Shown here in pieces: positions 1-7,679 of a stretch of DNA of 64,000 nucleotides. The translations under genes were made by a program, and so were the position numbers. Under the pieces are notes generated by a model, which ran no database searches, was not told the DNA's origin, and saw nothing but the letters and a program-made list of their open reading frames with translations. This DNA is from SLFH01 sp050486265 (GTDB lineage Bacteria > Planctomycetota > Phycisphaerae > Phycisphaerales > UBA1924), in assembly GCA_050486265.1 (NCBI GenBank), contig JBJHCY010000001.1, positions 434,001-498,000 of the forward strand, given 5' to 3'. The first letter of the stretch is position 1. The number at the start of each line of letters is the position of its first letter.

Positions 1-1611
1 GCGCCCGATGGGTCCTGAGTAGTTCAGCCTTCTTCGGATCAAGTCGGCGAGCGACGCTTCGGTCGTTGTCGAGCGCGAGGCGTCGGCGGCCGCGTCGGTC
101 GTGTCGAGCGAATCGATCCCGTCGAGTTGTTCATTGAGCGCCTCTCGGTCGACCTTTTCGGTCGAGCCCCGCGGCATCTCCTTCACCGCGACGAGACGTC
201 CCGGGATCACCGGTCGGGGCAGCCTGGCTTCAAGGCAAGCCCGCACGGCGTCCTCGGTCGCTCCGTTCTCCGGGACAAACACGCCGACGAGGTGGCGGTC
301 TTCGGCGGTATCGCCGCGGACGAGAACCGCCGCTTGGCGTACGCCTGGGCAGGCGTTGATCGCCGCCTCGACCTCATCGGGCTCGATGCGGTGGCCGCGG
401 ATCTTGACCTGTCGGTCGAGCCTGCCGAGGAACAGAACCGAGCCGTCCTCCAGCCTGCGAACAAGGTCGCCGGTCCGGTACCAGCGGACGCCGTCAGAGT
501 CGAGGACGAATTTGTCCCTCGTCAGGTCTTCGCGGGCGAGGTACCCCAGCGCCAGACCATCGCCGCCCACGAGCAGTTCACCTTGCTCACGCTCGTCCGC
601 ATGATCGAAGCGCCCGGGCTCGACGATGCGTTCGAAGCTCCCGCGGATCGAGCGGCCAATCGGCGCACGATCGCCTTGCAGTTGCGCGTCGGTGATGGTG
701 CAGCAGAGGCTGAAGGTCGTGTTCTCTGTCGGACCGTAGCCGTGGACAATGCGTACACCTGGGAACCGCTCTTTGAAGCTGCGGATGTGACGGACGCTCT
801 CTCGTTCTCCCCCGGTCAGGAGCTGTCGCAGGCTGCGCATCGAGTCGGCGTGCTGATCGACCATGGCGTTGAAGAGCGCTGCAGTGAGCCAGACGCTGTC
901 GACCTGTCTGTGCTTCAGAAACACAGCGAGCTCATCGAGCGACGGGTACGCGGCTTCCTGGACGACGCAGCATCCGCCGTTGAGCAGGGCGCCCCAGATC
1001 TCCAGCGTCGAGGCGTCGAACGCCACGGCGCTCAGCAAGCCCCAGCGGAGTTCGGGGCCGAACTCCGCGTAGTCCGCGTCAACGACCAGACGCACGACCG
1101 CGCGGTGAGGCACCACCACGCCCTTGGGCTCGCCGGTCGACCCGCTGGTGTACATCACATACGCGGGCGAGTCCGGGCGAGGAACGCCGTCGGGTTGCGT
1201 CGGGACTTCTTCGTTTCGCGGATCAACGGCGAGAAAGTCCGCGGCGCGAATCGCCGCGAGCCCGTCGGGCGCCTCGACGCCTTCGTCCGCGAGGCACGCC
1301 TTGGCGTGCAGTGGTTTCAGCATCGCGCGTTGTCTCTGCGCCGGGCTTTCCGGATCGATCGGCGCGTACGCGGCGCCGAGCCGAAGAATCCCCAGCACGC
1401 CCGCGATGAACGCCGGCGATCGCCCCATCAGCATCGGCACAAAGTCACCGGGACCTACCCCCGCCCGCACCAGCTGCGCCGCAACCGTGCGCGAGGCGTT
1501 GTCAAGTTGCCGATAGGTCAGCGAGAGGGCGTTCCCTTCGACACCCACGCGATCCGCGTGGTCCCGGACGACCGCGTCGAAGCGGCTCAGGATGGTCTCG
1601 GATCGGGGCAT
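1..1611 (-). CDS. Non-ribosomal peptide synthetase adenylation module (3' end beyond window)
   Basis: This partial gene gives 537 codons from ATG at 1611 to the left edge with no stop. Adenylation-domain core motifs occur in order: A3 YTSGSTGEPKGVVVPH, an A4-like FDASTLEIW, A5 HGYGPTEN, A6 GELLVGGDGLALGYL, A7 YRTGDL, A8 GRLDRQVKIRGHRIEPDE, and an A10 STEKVDREAL that keeps the catalytic lysine. Such domains activate an amino acid as an aminoacyl-adenylate and load it onto a carrier protein. About 40 residues after A10 the reading looks like the start of a carrier domain, so the protein probably continues as A-PCP or longer. No condensation domain precedes A, so it would be an initiation or stand-alone module. 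The substrate cannot be read with confidence. No strong ribosome-binding site precedes the ATG. Confidence 0.88.
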   Translation of the reverse strand, partial: MPRSETILSRFDAVVRDHADRVGVEGNALSLTYRQLDNASRTVAAQLVRAGVGPGDFVPMLMGRSPAFIAGVLGILRLGAAYAPIDPESPAQRQRAMLKPLHAKACLADEGVEAPDGLAAIRAADFLAVDPRNEEVPTQPDGVPRPDSPAYVMYTSGSTGEPKGVVVPHRAVVRLVVDADYAEFGPELRWGLLSAVAFDASTLEIWGALLNGGCCVVQEAAYPSLDELAVFLKHRQVDSVWLTAALFNAMVDQHADSMRSLRQLLTGGERESVRHIRSFKERFPGVRIVHGYGPTENTTFSLCCTITDAQLQGDRAPIGRSIRGSFERIVEPGRFDHADEREQGELLVGGDGLALGYLAREDLTRDKFVLDSDGVRWYRTGDLVRRLEDGSVLFLGRLDRQVKIRGHRIEPDEVEAAINACPGVRQAAVLVRGDTAEDRHLVGVFVPENGATEDAVRACLEARLPRPVIPGRLVAVKEMPRGSTEKVDREALNEQLDGIDSLDTTDAAADASRSTTTEASLADLIRRRLNYSGPIGR

Positions 1612-1951
1612 GGGCTGGCTGTCCGGGCGTTGCCCGGTCCAACTCGGATCTGCCGTGAGATTGGATGGGTCGGTTCTGATGCCGATTGATCGGCTCCCCG
1701 AACGGGTGAACACACTGAGACTTGATCCCTTGTCGCCCGCACCTTCACCTTCCTCAGTCTGGCCCCATTGATTGTAGCTTCGAAGAGGGAGAGTTCTGTC
1801 CGATAAGCGGTCTCGGTGGCCCGCTGAATGATGTCGCAAAGTGCTCGGGGCGGCGTCCTTCAACCCGTTCGCCCGCATCCGGGCCCGCCGCATTCCGAAA
1901 GAGCGCCTGAGGTGCCGCGAGCTATCCCGCGGCCGATCCAAGGAGGTGGGG
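1612..1951. other. Divergent intergenic region, no gene seen
   Basis: This 340-base gap separates the leftward NRPS gene from the rightward secreted hydrolase and must hold both promoters. A 6-bp hairpin (CCGGGC, loop GTT, GCCCGG at 1623-1637) lies just upstream of the NRPS start and could sit in its leader. A strong ribosome-binding site, AAGGAGGT, is at 1940-1947. No convincing -35/-10 pair was found. Confidence 0.5.
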
Positions 1952-3331
1952 ATGCCGATCCAACACAAGCGACGACTGTGCTTCGCATTGGCCCTGCTGT
2001 TTTGTCTTCTTCCGGCCATGCCAGCCGTCGCTATCCCCGATTACGCTCAACCCGGCCCCTACGAGCCCGGTTGGCGGCAGGTGTCGGTCCCGCGTCCCGG
2101 CGGCGGATCGTTCAACTCTCTGTTGTTCTACCCGGCGGAAACCCCGGGCCAGAACGCGCCGTTCGACAGCAGCGGGGGGCCGTACCCGGCGGTGTCTTTC
2201 GGGCACGGGTTTCTGCAGCCGCCGACCCGCTACACCTCGATCCTCCAGCATCTGGCCTCGTGGGGCTATCTAACAATCGCGACCGAGTCCTCCCAGAGCC
2301 TCTTCCCCAACCACGCCAACTACGCCGAGGAACTCAGCCTCTGCCTGAGCTATCTCGAAGCCGAGCACGCGTCGCCCGGCTCGTGGCTGGAAGGCGCTGC
2401 TGATACAAACGCCTTAGGCATCTCCGGCCACTCGATGGGCGGGGGCGCGAGTATGCTCGCGGCCGCCCAGGATCCGAGGATCCGGGCCCTGGCCACCTTC
2501 GCCCCGGCCAACACCAATCCGTCTGCGGTCGGGGCCGCCGCGAGTGTCACGATCCCCGTCCGGCTGATCGTGGGCTCGAACGATTCGATCACTCCAACCG
2601 CGAATCACGGACGCCTGATGTACGACAACGGCCTCGGCCCGAGGCAACTCGTCGACATCGAGGGCGGCTGGCACTGCGGCTTCCAGGACAGCTCCGTCTT
2701 CGGCTGCGACAGCGGGCCGATGAGCCGCGCCGACCAACTCGCCCTCTCCCGCTCGCTGCTGACCGAGTTTCTCGAGCTGCACCTCCGGGGCGACCAGTCG
2801 GCGTGGGCCGGAGTATGGGGCCCCGGGCTCGCGGCCGATCCGAGGCTCACGGGCATGTCTGAGCCGCTTGTGGAGCTCGCCGCGCCGGCCGAACTCCGCG
2901 CCCGTGCCGGGTTCCCCGTCTCGCTCGAACTGACGGTGACCAACACCGACACCGACCCTCGCGAGCTGACCCTCCGGGCCGAGTCAGCCGACTTTGACCT
3001 TGCCGCGGCTCCCGCCTCGTCGGGTTCCTTCGCCCCGGGCCAGCCGGGTGCGGCGGCCTACACCCTGACCGCCGACGGCGAGCCGGGCGATACCGGGCGG
3101 ATCCGTGTCATGGCTGTCCGAGCCGACGGCGCCGGGGCGTGGACCACAGTGGATGCAACCCTCTATTGCCCCGCCGACCTGAACACCGACGGGGTGGTCG
3201 ACGCCGATGACTTCTTCGAGTTCCTGGCCCTCTTCGCCGCGGGCGATGCGGACGCGGATTTCAACCGGGATGGCGTGATCGACGCGGACGACTTCTTCGC
3301 GTACCTCGCGGCGTTTGGGGATGGGTGTTGA
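1952..3331 (+). CDS. Secreted alpha/beta hydrolase (cutinase/PETase-fold, chlorophyllase-like) with GC-type dockerin
   Basis: The 459-residue product starts at ATG 1952, four bases after AAGGAGGT; an in-frame ATG at 1841 is too far upstream of any such site. A signal peptide (about 1-27, ending AVA) predicts export. The hydrolase core has an oxyanion segment SFGHGF, nucleophile elbow GHSMGGG (Ser161), acid in SNDSITP (Asp211) and histidine in GGWHCGF (His241). The GHSMGGG elbow and order of residues match bacterial cutinase/polyester hydrolases and dienelactone/chlorophyllase-like enzymes. Residues 305-400 look like a beta-sandwich linker. The C-terminus (406-459) carries two calcium-type loops (DLNTDGVVDADD, DFNRDGVIDADD) and ends in Gly-Cys, the GC-type dockerin of planctomycetes, thought to anchor or sort exported proteins. 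The substrate is unknown; ester or polyester hydrolysis is inferred. Confidence 0.85.
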   Translation: MPIQHKRRLCFALALLFCLLPAMPAVAIPDYAQPGPYEPGWRQVSVPRPGGGSFNSLLFYPAETPGQNAPFDSSGGPYPAVSFGHGFLQPPTRYTSILQHLASWGYLTIATESSQSLFPNHANYAEELSLCLSYLEAEHASPGSWLEGAADTNALGISGHSMGGGASMLAAAQDPRIRALATFAPANTNPSAVGAAASVTIPVRLIVGSNDSITPTANHGRLMYDNGLGPRQLVDIEGGWHCGFQDSSVFGCDSGPMSRADQLALSRSLLTEFLELHLRGDQSAWAGVWGPGLAADPRLTGMSEPLVELAAPAELRARAGFPVSLELTVTNTDTDPRELTLRAESADFDLAAAPASSGSFAPGQPGAAAYTLTADGEPGDTGRIRVMAVRADGAGAWTTVDATLYCPADLNTDGVVDADDFFEFLALFAAGDADADFNRDGVIDADDFFAYLAAFGDGC

Positions 3332-3422
3332 GGCGCCGGACTCTTTCAGGCCAGCGGCGGTAAAATTATAGGACTCTGCGTGGGGTGTTTGGGCAAAATG
3401 TATGGAATTTGTTGTGTCGGCC

Positions 3423-3450
3423 TTGTCTCAGAGATACTGTATGATATGAT
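3423..3450 (+). promoter_or_regulatory. Likely sigma-70 promoter of the MqsR-like/Panacea operon
   Basis: TTGTCT (3423-3428) and TATGAT (3445-3450) are separated by 16 bases and lie 25 bases before the toxin ATG. The -10 area contains a doubled ATGAT, in an AT-rich pocket unlike the surrounding GC-rich DNA. Antitoxins of this type usually repress their own promoter, so an operator probably overlaps it, but no clean palindrome was seen. Confidence 0.5.
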
Positions 3451-3475
3451 TTTGCCGTGAAAGGGAGCCGATCGA

Positions 3476-3850
3476 ATGACGAAACGGGACGAGGTCGCAG
3501 AGGTGCTTCAGGCGTTCAAGCTCTCGATTGAGTACTGCCGCTGCGACTTTGTCCCTCGTTCATCTAGGTCGATTGATCAGGATCTCAGCGATCTCAACAT
3601 CACCCGCACTCAGGCTCTCGAAGAGATCTGTTCACTCGTTCCCTCCTCATACTGCAAAGGCCCGGAGCCGGACGACCTTGAACCAGAGAAGGACATCTGG
3701 ATTTTCGGATCTGAGATCAATGGGGTGCAGGTGTACATCAAGCTCAGGTTGATCAAGCCGAAGCGAGGAGGTTTGCCGCGTTGTGCGGTGTGGTCGTTCC
3801 ACAAGGCCGAGCATCCGATGAGCTATCCGCTTCGGGAGGGCGGACGATGA
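3476..3850 (+). CDS. MqsR-like toxin of a type II toxin-antitoxin pair
   Basis: This small 124-residue protein starts after AAAGGGAG. Its layout resembles MqsR-family mRNA interferases: a helical N-terminal half, a TRTQALEEICSLVP segment reminiscent of the MqsR 'coding for growth arrest' helix, then a compact beta end with QVYIKLRLI and AVWSFH, where MqsR has a conserved strand and Ser-Phe motif. MqsR cleaves mRNA in the cytoplasm, and that activity is inferred here. The main support is context: its stop overlaps the start of a YgiT-zinc-finger/HTH/Panacea protein by four bases (ATGA), and MqsA, the partner of MqsR, has the same zinc-finger plus HTH layout. Similarity to MqsR itself is weak, so another toxin fold is possible. 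Confidence 0.55.
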   Translation: MTKRDEVAEVLQAFKLSIEYCRCDFVPRSSRSIDQDLSDLNITRTQALEEICSLVPSSYCKGPEPDDLEPEKDIWIFGSEINGVQVYIKLRLIKPKRGGLPRCAVWSFHKAEHPMSYPLREGGR

Positions 3851-4878
3851 AACCTGACAAGTTCTGTTATGCGTGTGAGCAAGAGTCCGCGTTCCGTTCG
3901 GAGCGTCGCACGGCGTCGGTAGAGGTTCGCGGGGAGGTGATCGAACTGGATCTGCCGCACCTCGTTTGTGCCTCTTGCGGCTGCTCTTCTGTCGATCCGC
4001 GAGCGGGCGACCCCGTCGAACTCGCGTTCAGCGAGTACCGACGGCGTCACGGGCTTCTGGAGCCGTCTCAGATCAAGCAGATCCGTAAACAGTGGTCGCT
4101 GAGTCAGAACGCATTCGCGAAGCTGCTCGGCATGAGCCCGGCGACGATCAGCCGCTATGAGAGCGGATCGGTTCAGGAACAAACGCACGACGAACTGATT
4201 CGGCGCTGCGAAGACCGATCGTTCATGGCGGACCTGCTTGATCGGCACGGAAGCGATCTCTCGCCCTCGGAGCGCCGGAGATTGAGTGCGTCGATTGTTC
4301 CTGGGGTACGATCGACCGTCCGCGATCGCCTGTCTGGCGCTGTCAAGCGGAAAGATCTCGGACAAGAGGTCTCCATCCGGACCGGTTTCCGAAAGTTCGA
4401 CCTCGAAAGATTCAGATCCGTCGTTCTTCGGCTGATTCGTGCCGACCAATGTGTGACGCCGACGAAGCTGAACAAGCTGCTGTTCTACGCCGACTTCTTG
4501 CATTTCCGAGCAGAATCGGTGTCTCTTACCGGTCTCGCGTACAGGCGTATGCTGTACGGTCCTGTCCCGCCTTTGGCCACGGATTTGCTGCCGCTTCTCG
4601 AAGATGACGGCTTGATCCAGCGCGTCGAGCGTACCTACGAGAACGGAAACCAGGGCGAGGAGTTTCGGCTCGGAGATCGAGCGAACATCACCGAGGTGGA
4701 GTTCACGCCGGAGGAAGAACTCATTCTCAGATTCGTTTCGCAGACCTTCGGCCCGATGACGCCCGGCCGGGTCAGCGAGGTTTCGCACGAGGAAGCCGCA
4801 TGGATCGAGACGCCAAATCGAGAGTTCATCTCTTATGATTTCGCGATGCAACTTCGGATCGCTCCGAATCAGCAGTGA
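3847..4878 (+). CDS. Antitoxin: YgiT-type zinc finger, HTH and Panacea (SocA/DUF4065) domain
   Basis: The 343-residue product has three parts. Residues 7-44 hold the paired cysteines C7-x2-C10 and C41-x2-C44 of a YgiT/MqsA-type zinc finger. Residues 71-115 form an HTH (LSQNAFAKLLGMSPATISRYESG). Residues 180-330 match a Panacea/SocA domain: TPTKLNKLLFYADF, YGPVPP and a late helical segment with EEAAW. Panacea is a known promiscuous neutralising domain that pairs with unrelated toxins, so this protein should bind DNA through the HTH and inhibit the upstream toxin through its C-terminus. The start overlaps the toxin stop (ATGA), implying translational coupling. The toxin-first order is the same as in mqsRA. 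Confidence 0.85.
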   Translation: MKPDKFCYACEQESAFRSERRTASVEVRGEVIELDLPHLVCASCGCSSVDPRAGDPVELAFSEYRRRHGLLEPSQIKQIRKQWSLSQNAFAKLLGMSPATISRYESGSVQEQTHDELIRRCEDRSFMADLLDRHGSDLSPSERRRLSASIVPGVRSTVRDRLSGAVKRKDLGQEVSIRTGFRKFDLERFRSVVLRLIRADQCVTPTKLNKLLFYADFLHFRAESVSLTGLAYRRMLYGPVPPLATDLLPLLEDDGLIQRVERTYENGNQGEEFRLGDRANITEVEFTPEEELILRFVSQTFGPMTPGRVSEVSHEEAAWIETPNREFISYDFAMQLRIAPNQQ

Positions 4879-4889
4879 GCAGTCGGTGG

Positions 4890-5483
4890 CTACGCCGTAT
4901 AACGCTTGTGCAACTCGATCAGCAGCCGGAGGTCGCCCGAGTCTGCGGCTTTGATCGCGCCGAGGTACTCCTCCCGTGCCGCGCTCGATGACTCGATGAT
5001 CCGTTCCTGCCACGCGACGATCGGCTCGTCGTTGAGCTTCAGCCAGATGTTCGCGAGCATCCGGGCCCAGCGTCCGTTGCCGTTGAGGAACGGGTGCACG
5101 CGGACCGCGCAGTGATGAAGCGTTGCGCCTTGTTCAAGCATCGGCACGCCGTGCTTGCCCCAGGCGAAGAGGTCTTCGAGAAGGGCGTGCAGTTCGATCT
5201 CGATGCGGTGCGCCGGCACGCCGATGTTCAGTTCGGTCTTGCGGAACTTCCCCGCCCAACTCCAGACATCGCCGAACATCTGCGCGTGCAACCTGCGGCA
5301 CCACGCGACATCGAACCTCGCGAGCTGTCTGGAAGGCTTCGCCGCGAGATACCGCATCACCGCCCTGCGGATGTTCTCCGCCTCGGCTTCGTTCAACTCA
5401 GATTGCGTGCGGATGGATCGGTCGCGCAGGCCCGACACATCGTCGAGCGGCGTCTGTCCATCGATCGGCGGTTCGAACGCCAT
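4890..5483 (-). CDS. Fic/DOC-family protein (mobile mystery protein B-like)
   Basis: This 197-residue protein carries the Fic core HPFLNGNGRWARM. Fic enzymes transfer AMP or another nucleotide or phosphate group to a target hydroxyl, using the motif histidine. The typical motif has Asp or Glu before GNGR; here it is Asn, as in the Fic-like family called mobile mystery protein B, whose other marks (early PLDD, SELNEAEAENI, FGDVWSWAGKFR, NIGVPAHRI) are also present. No inhibitory (S/T)xxxE(G/N) helix is obvious in the protein. The start ATG overlaps by one base the stop of an HTH gene, forming a two-gene unit that looks like a toxin-antitoxin or mobile accessory pair. It is convergent with the Panacea operon, with 11 bases between. 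Confidence 0.8.
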   Translation of the reverse strand: MAFEPPIDGQTPLDDVSGLRDRSIRTQSELNEAEAENIRRAVMRYLAAKPSRQLARFDVAWCRRLHAQMFGDVWSWAGKFRKTELNIGVPAHRIEIELHALLEDLFAWGKHGVPMLEQGATLHHCAVRVHPFLNGNGRWARMLANIWLKLNDEPIVAWQERIIESSSAAREEYLGAIKAADSGDLRLLIELHKRYTA

Positions 5484-5869
5484 CAGTCCGACCAGATCCG
5501 GCGGCTCGGCCCGGCCATCAGCTCGTAGAACGACCGTTCGACGAGCCTTTGGAACGCGTCATCATCCACCGCCTGCCCCTCCAGCGCGCTCGTCGCCTGC
5601 ACCAGTCTCGCGATGCGTTCGGCCTTCGCCATCGCGGCACGGCGTTTGAATGCCTCGGCGTCCGACTCATCGAGAGTCACGCCGATGCCCAAAGCGCCGG
5701 CGATCGCCTCGACAGCCGCGAGCGACGCCTCGCCCGCGCGGCCCCCCAGCACCCGCTTGACCGTCGGCTCGGAGACCCCGCTCCGGGCGGCCAATGCGGC
5801 GTGTGTCATCCCGAGCACTTTCCTGCGGGCTGACAGGCGATCAGCGAGGTTCTGGGCGGCGTTGACCAT
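5483..5869 (-). CDS. XRE/HTH regulator, partner of the Fic protein
   Basis: The 128-residue product has an N-terminal Cro/XRE helix-turn-helix (residues about 20-42, MTHAALAARSGVSEPTVKRV) and a helical C-terminus ending SRRIWSD. The ATG at 5869 was chosen because it gives the standard N-terminus; the frame stays open upstream to 6016, but that part overlaps the predicted promoter. It reads directly into the Fic gene (TGATG overlap). By analogy with HTH partners of Fic and HigA-type systems it would repress the operon and may antagonise Fic. It does not resemble mobile mystery protein A, the usual partner of the B family, so the pairing is non-standard. Confidence 0.72.
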   Translation of the reverse strand: MVNAAQNLADRLSARRKVLGMTHAALAARSGVSEPTVKRVLGGRAGEASLAAVEAIAGALGIGVTLDESDAEAFKRRAAMAKAERIARLVQATSALEGQAVDDDAFQRLVERSFYELMAGPSRRIWSD

Positions 5870-5875
5870 GAAAAT

Positions 5876-5905
5876 AGTATCGTATATGATCCGAAAATAT
5901 TCCAA
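5876..5905 (-). promoter_or_regulatory. Candidate promoter of the HTH-Fic operon
   Basis: On the minus strand TTGGAA (5905-5900) and GATACT (5881-5876) are 18 bases apart, only about 7 bases from the ATG. A transcript from here would have almost no leader. The sequence is locally AT-rich, with partly symmetrical ATCATATACGAT-like text that could be an operator. Confidence 0.35.
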
Positions 5906-6015
5906 TGTGGTATCAAAATCGAGCCAAAAACCTTGGGCCAATCGGTAGGACCGCCCGTGCTCGCGGCCTTCGATCCGGATAGTATAATGTTCGGGATTGG
6001 CTGCGCAGAGGGTCA

Positions 6016-6048
6016 AAAAGACACAAGCCCCGGCGAATCGCCGGGGCT
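6016..6048 (-). terminator. Rho-independent terminator downstream of tRNA-Lys
   Basis: Read on the minus strand, a perfect 10-bp stem (AGCCCCGGCG, loop ATT, CGCCGGGGCT; 6048-6026) is followed by TGTGTCTTTTT. It lies 11 bases past the 3' end of tRNA-Lys and separates it from the HTH-Fic unit. Confidence 0.8.
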
Positions 6049-6058
6049 CGTTTCAAAG

Positions 6059-6131
<73 letters not shown>

Positions 6132-6408
6132 GTCGGGGCCTTGGGCCCGAGCACCGCAAGCCTACGGCGGTCTCGCGTCCGCGTCCAGCCCGAAACGGGT
6201 CAGAACCCGCGCGGGTGGGTCGGCCCGGCCCGAGAGCGGGGGGGCGGAGGCCGCGGAAATCGGGGTCTGTGGGGATGATCCAGCCCGGCGTCTCCGTTGA
6301 CGCTTCTCTGCGTCGGGTCTAGGCTTGCCGGCTCGGCAGGAGGGTTGCCTCCGTCGGCTGTTGGGGTTTTTGCCCCATGACCCTTCAGATAGCAGAGAGG
6401 CGGCAGCC

Positions 6409-6609
6409 ATGCTCCCCCCATTCAGACAAAGCCACGGCCGTTCGCGCCGGCGCAGGTCTCACGACGCGCTGACCCCCGTCGTGCCGACGATCTGCCCGCT
6501 CAGCGGCAAGCCCAAGCTCTCCCACAAGGCGTGCCGTGAGTCCGGGTATGTCCGCCCGGGTCTGCGGATCCGCGTCGAGAAGCTCGGCATCGGCGTCGAC
6601 AACCGCTAA
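6409..6609 (+). CDS. rpmF: 50S ribosomal protein L32
   Basis: This 66-residue basic protein has the L32 N-terminus (SHGRSRRRRSHDALTP) and the position before plsX-fabH that rpmF holds in many bacteria. The ATG at 6409 follows GAGAGGCGG. Zinc-binding L32 has two CxxC pairs; here each half keeps only one cysteine (CPLSG and CRESG), so it is a C-minus form that probably binds no zinc. A small hairpin (TGGGG, T-rich loop, CCCCA) precedes the ribosome-binding site. Rightward transcription probably continues into plsX 32 bases on. Confidence 0.9.
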   Translation: MLPPFRQSHGRSRRRRSHDALTPVVPTICPLSGKPKLSHKACRESGYVRPGLRIRVEKLGIGVDNR

Positions 6610-6641
6610 GAACCACACCCCGCCGACCGACGGAGGCCCGC

Positions 6642-7679
6642 GTGCGCATCGCCGTTGATGTCATGGGGGGCGACGACGCGCCCGATCCGATCCTGAAAGG
6701 GGCGATCGAGGCGCTAGATCTTCTTGCGCCCACCGACGAGCTGATCCTCGTCGGCGACGCCGCCGTCATCGAAGACTTCCTGAAAGACCGGGGGGTCAAC
6801 GACTCGCGTCTGCACATCGAGCATGCGTCGGAAGTCATCGGGATGCACGAGAGCCCGGCGAAGGCCGTGCGGTCAAAGGGCGATTCCTCGATCGTCAAGA
6901 TGGCCGAGCTCGGCTCGAAGCGTCACCCGCGCCCCGCCGATGTGGTGCTCTCGGCGGGCAACACGGGCGCTTGCGTCTCGGCCGCGATCATGAAGATGCG
7001 CCGGATGGACCATGTCCACCGTCCGGGCATCGCGGTGACCATCCCCGCGTTTGTCGGCCCGGTCGTCCTCTGCGACGCGGGCGCCAACCCCGAGCCCCGG
7101 GCCGTGCATCTCTGGCAGTACGGCGTTATGGCCGAAAGCTACGCGAGCCACGCCCTGGGCATCCAGTCGCCCCGCGTCGGCGTGATGAACATCGGCGCTG
7201 AAGAGTCCAAGGGGTCGGACCTCGTCAAGGGTGCCGCCGACCTGCTCCGCCAGACGCCGGGTCTGAACTATGTCGGCTTCGTCGAGGGGCGCGACCTCTT
7301 CGACGGCGCTGCTGATGTCGTGGTCACCGACGGCTTTGTGGGCAACACCCTGCTGAAGGTCGCCGAGGGCCTGGCGATGAGCCTGATGCGCGCCATCGCC
7401 CACGAGGTCACCGAGCACGACCCCGAGCTTATGATGCAGCTCGAGCCCGTTGTCAGATCGCTCTACAAGAAGAACGACTACAACGAGTACGGCGGCGCGC
7501 CGCTCCTGGGCGTCAACGGCGCGTTCATGATCGCCCACGGCTCCAGCCAGGCGCGCACCATCCGCGCCGCGATCCGCAACAGCCGCGACTTTGTGGCCAC
7601 CGGCGTCAACGACGCCATCGTCGCCCGCCTCGCCGAGGTCGCCCACATCGAGCACGCCGCGGACAAGGAGACGGCATGA
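6642..7679 (+). CDS. plsX: Phosphate acyltransferase PlsX
   Basis: The 345-residue product begins MRIAVDVMGGDDAP, the signature N-terminus of PlsX, and has the family's GFVEGRD and VTDGFVGN segments. PlsX converts acyl-ACP and phosphate to acyl-phosphate for phospholipid synthesis at the inner membrane. The start is GTG, 5 bases after GGAGG. Its stop overlaps the fabH start by four bases (ATGA), the usual plsX-fabH coupling. Length is normal. Confidence 0.96.
   Translation: MRIAVDVMGGDDAPDPILKGAIEALDLLAPTDELILVGDAAVIEDFLKDRGVNDSRLHIEHASEVIGMHESPAKAVRSKGDSSIVKMAELGSKRHPRPADVVLSAGNTGACVSAAIMKMRRMDHVHRPGIAVTIPAFVGPVVLCDAGANPEPRAVHLWQYGVMAESYASHALGIQSPRVGVMNIGAEESKGSDLVKGAADLLRQTPGLNYVGFVEGRDLFDGAADVVVTDGFVGNTLLKVAEGLAMSLMRAIAHEVTEHDPELMMQLEPVVRSLYKKNDYNEYGGAPLLGVNGAFMIAHGSSQARTIRAAIRNSRDFVATGVNDAIVARLAEVAHIEHAADKETA

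Noticed and set aside
127..1689. A 520-codon open frame on the plus strand
   Set aside because: It is antisense to the adenylation module, which has all its motifs on the minus strand; the plus-strand product is Arg/Ala/Glu-rich without any motif.
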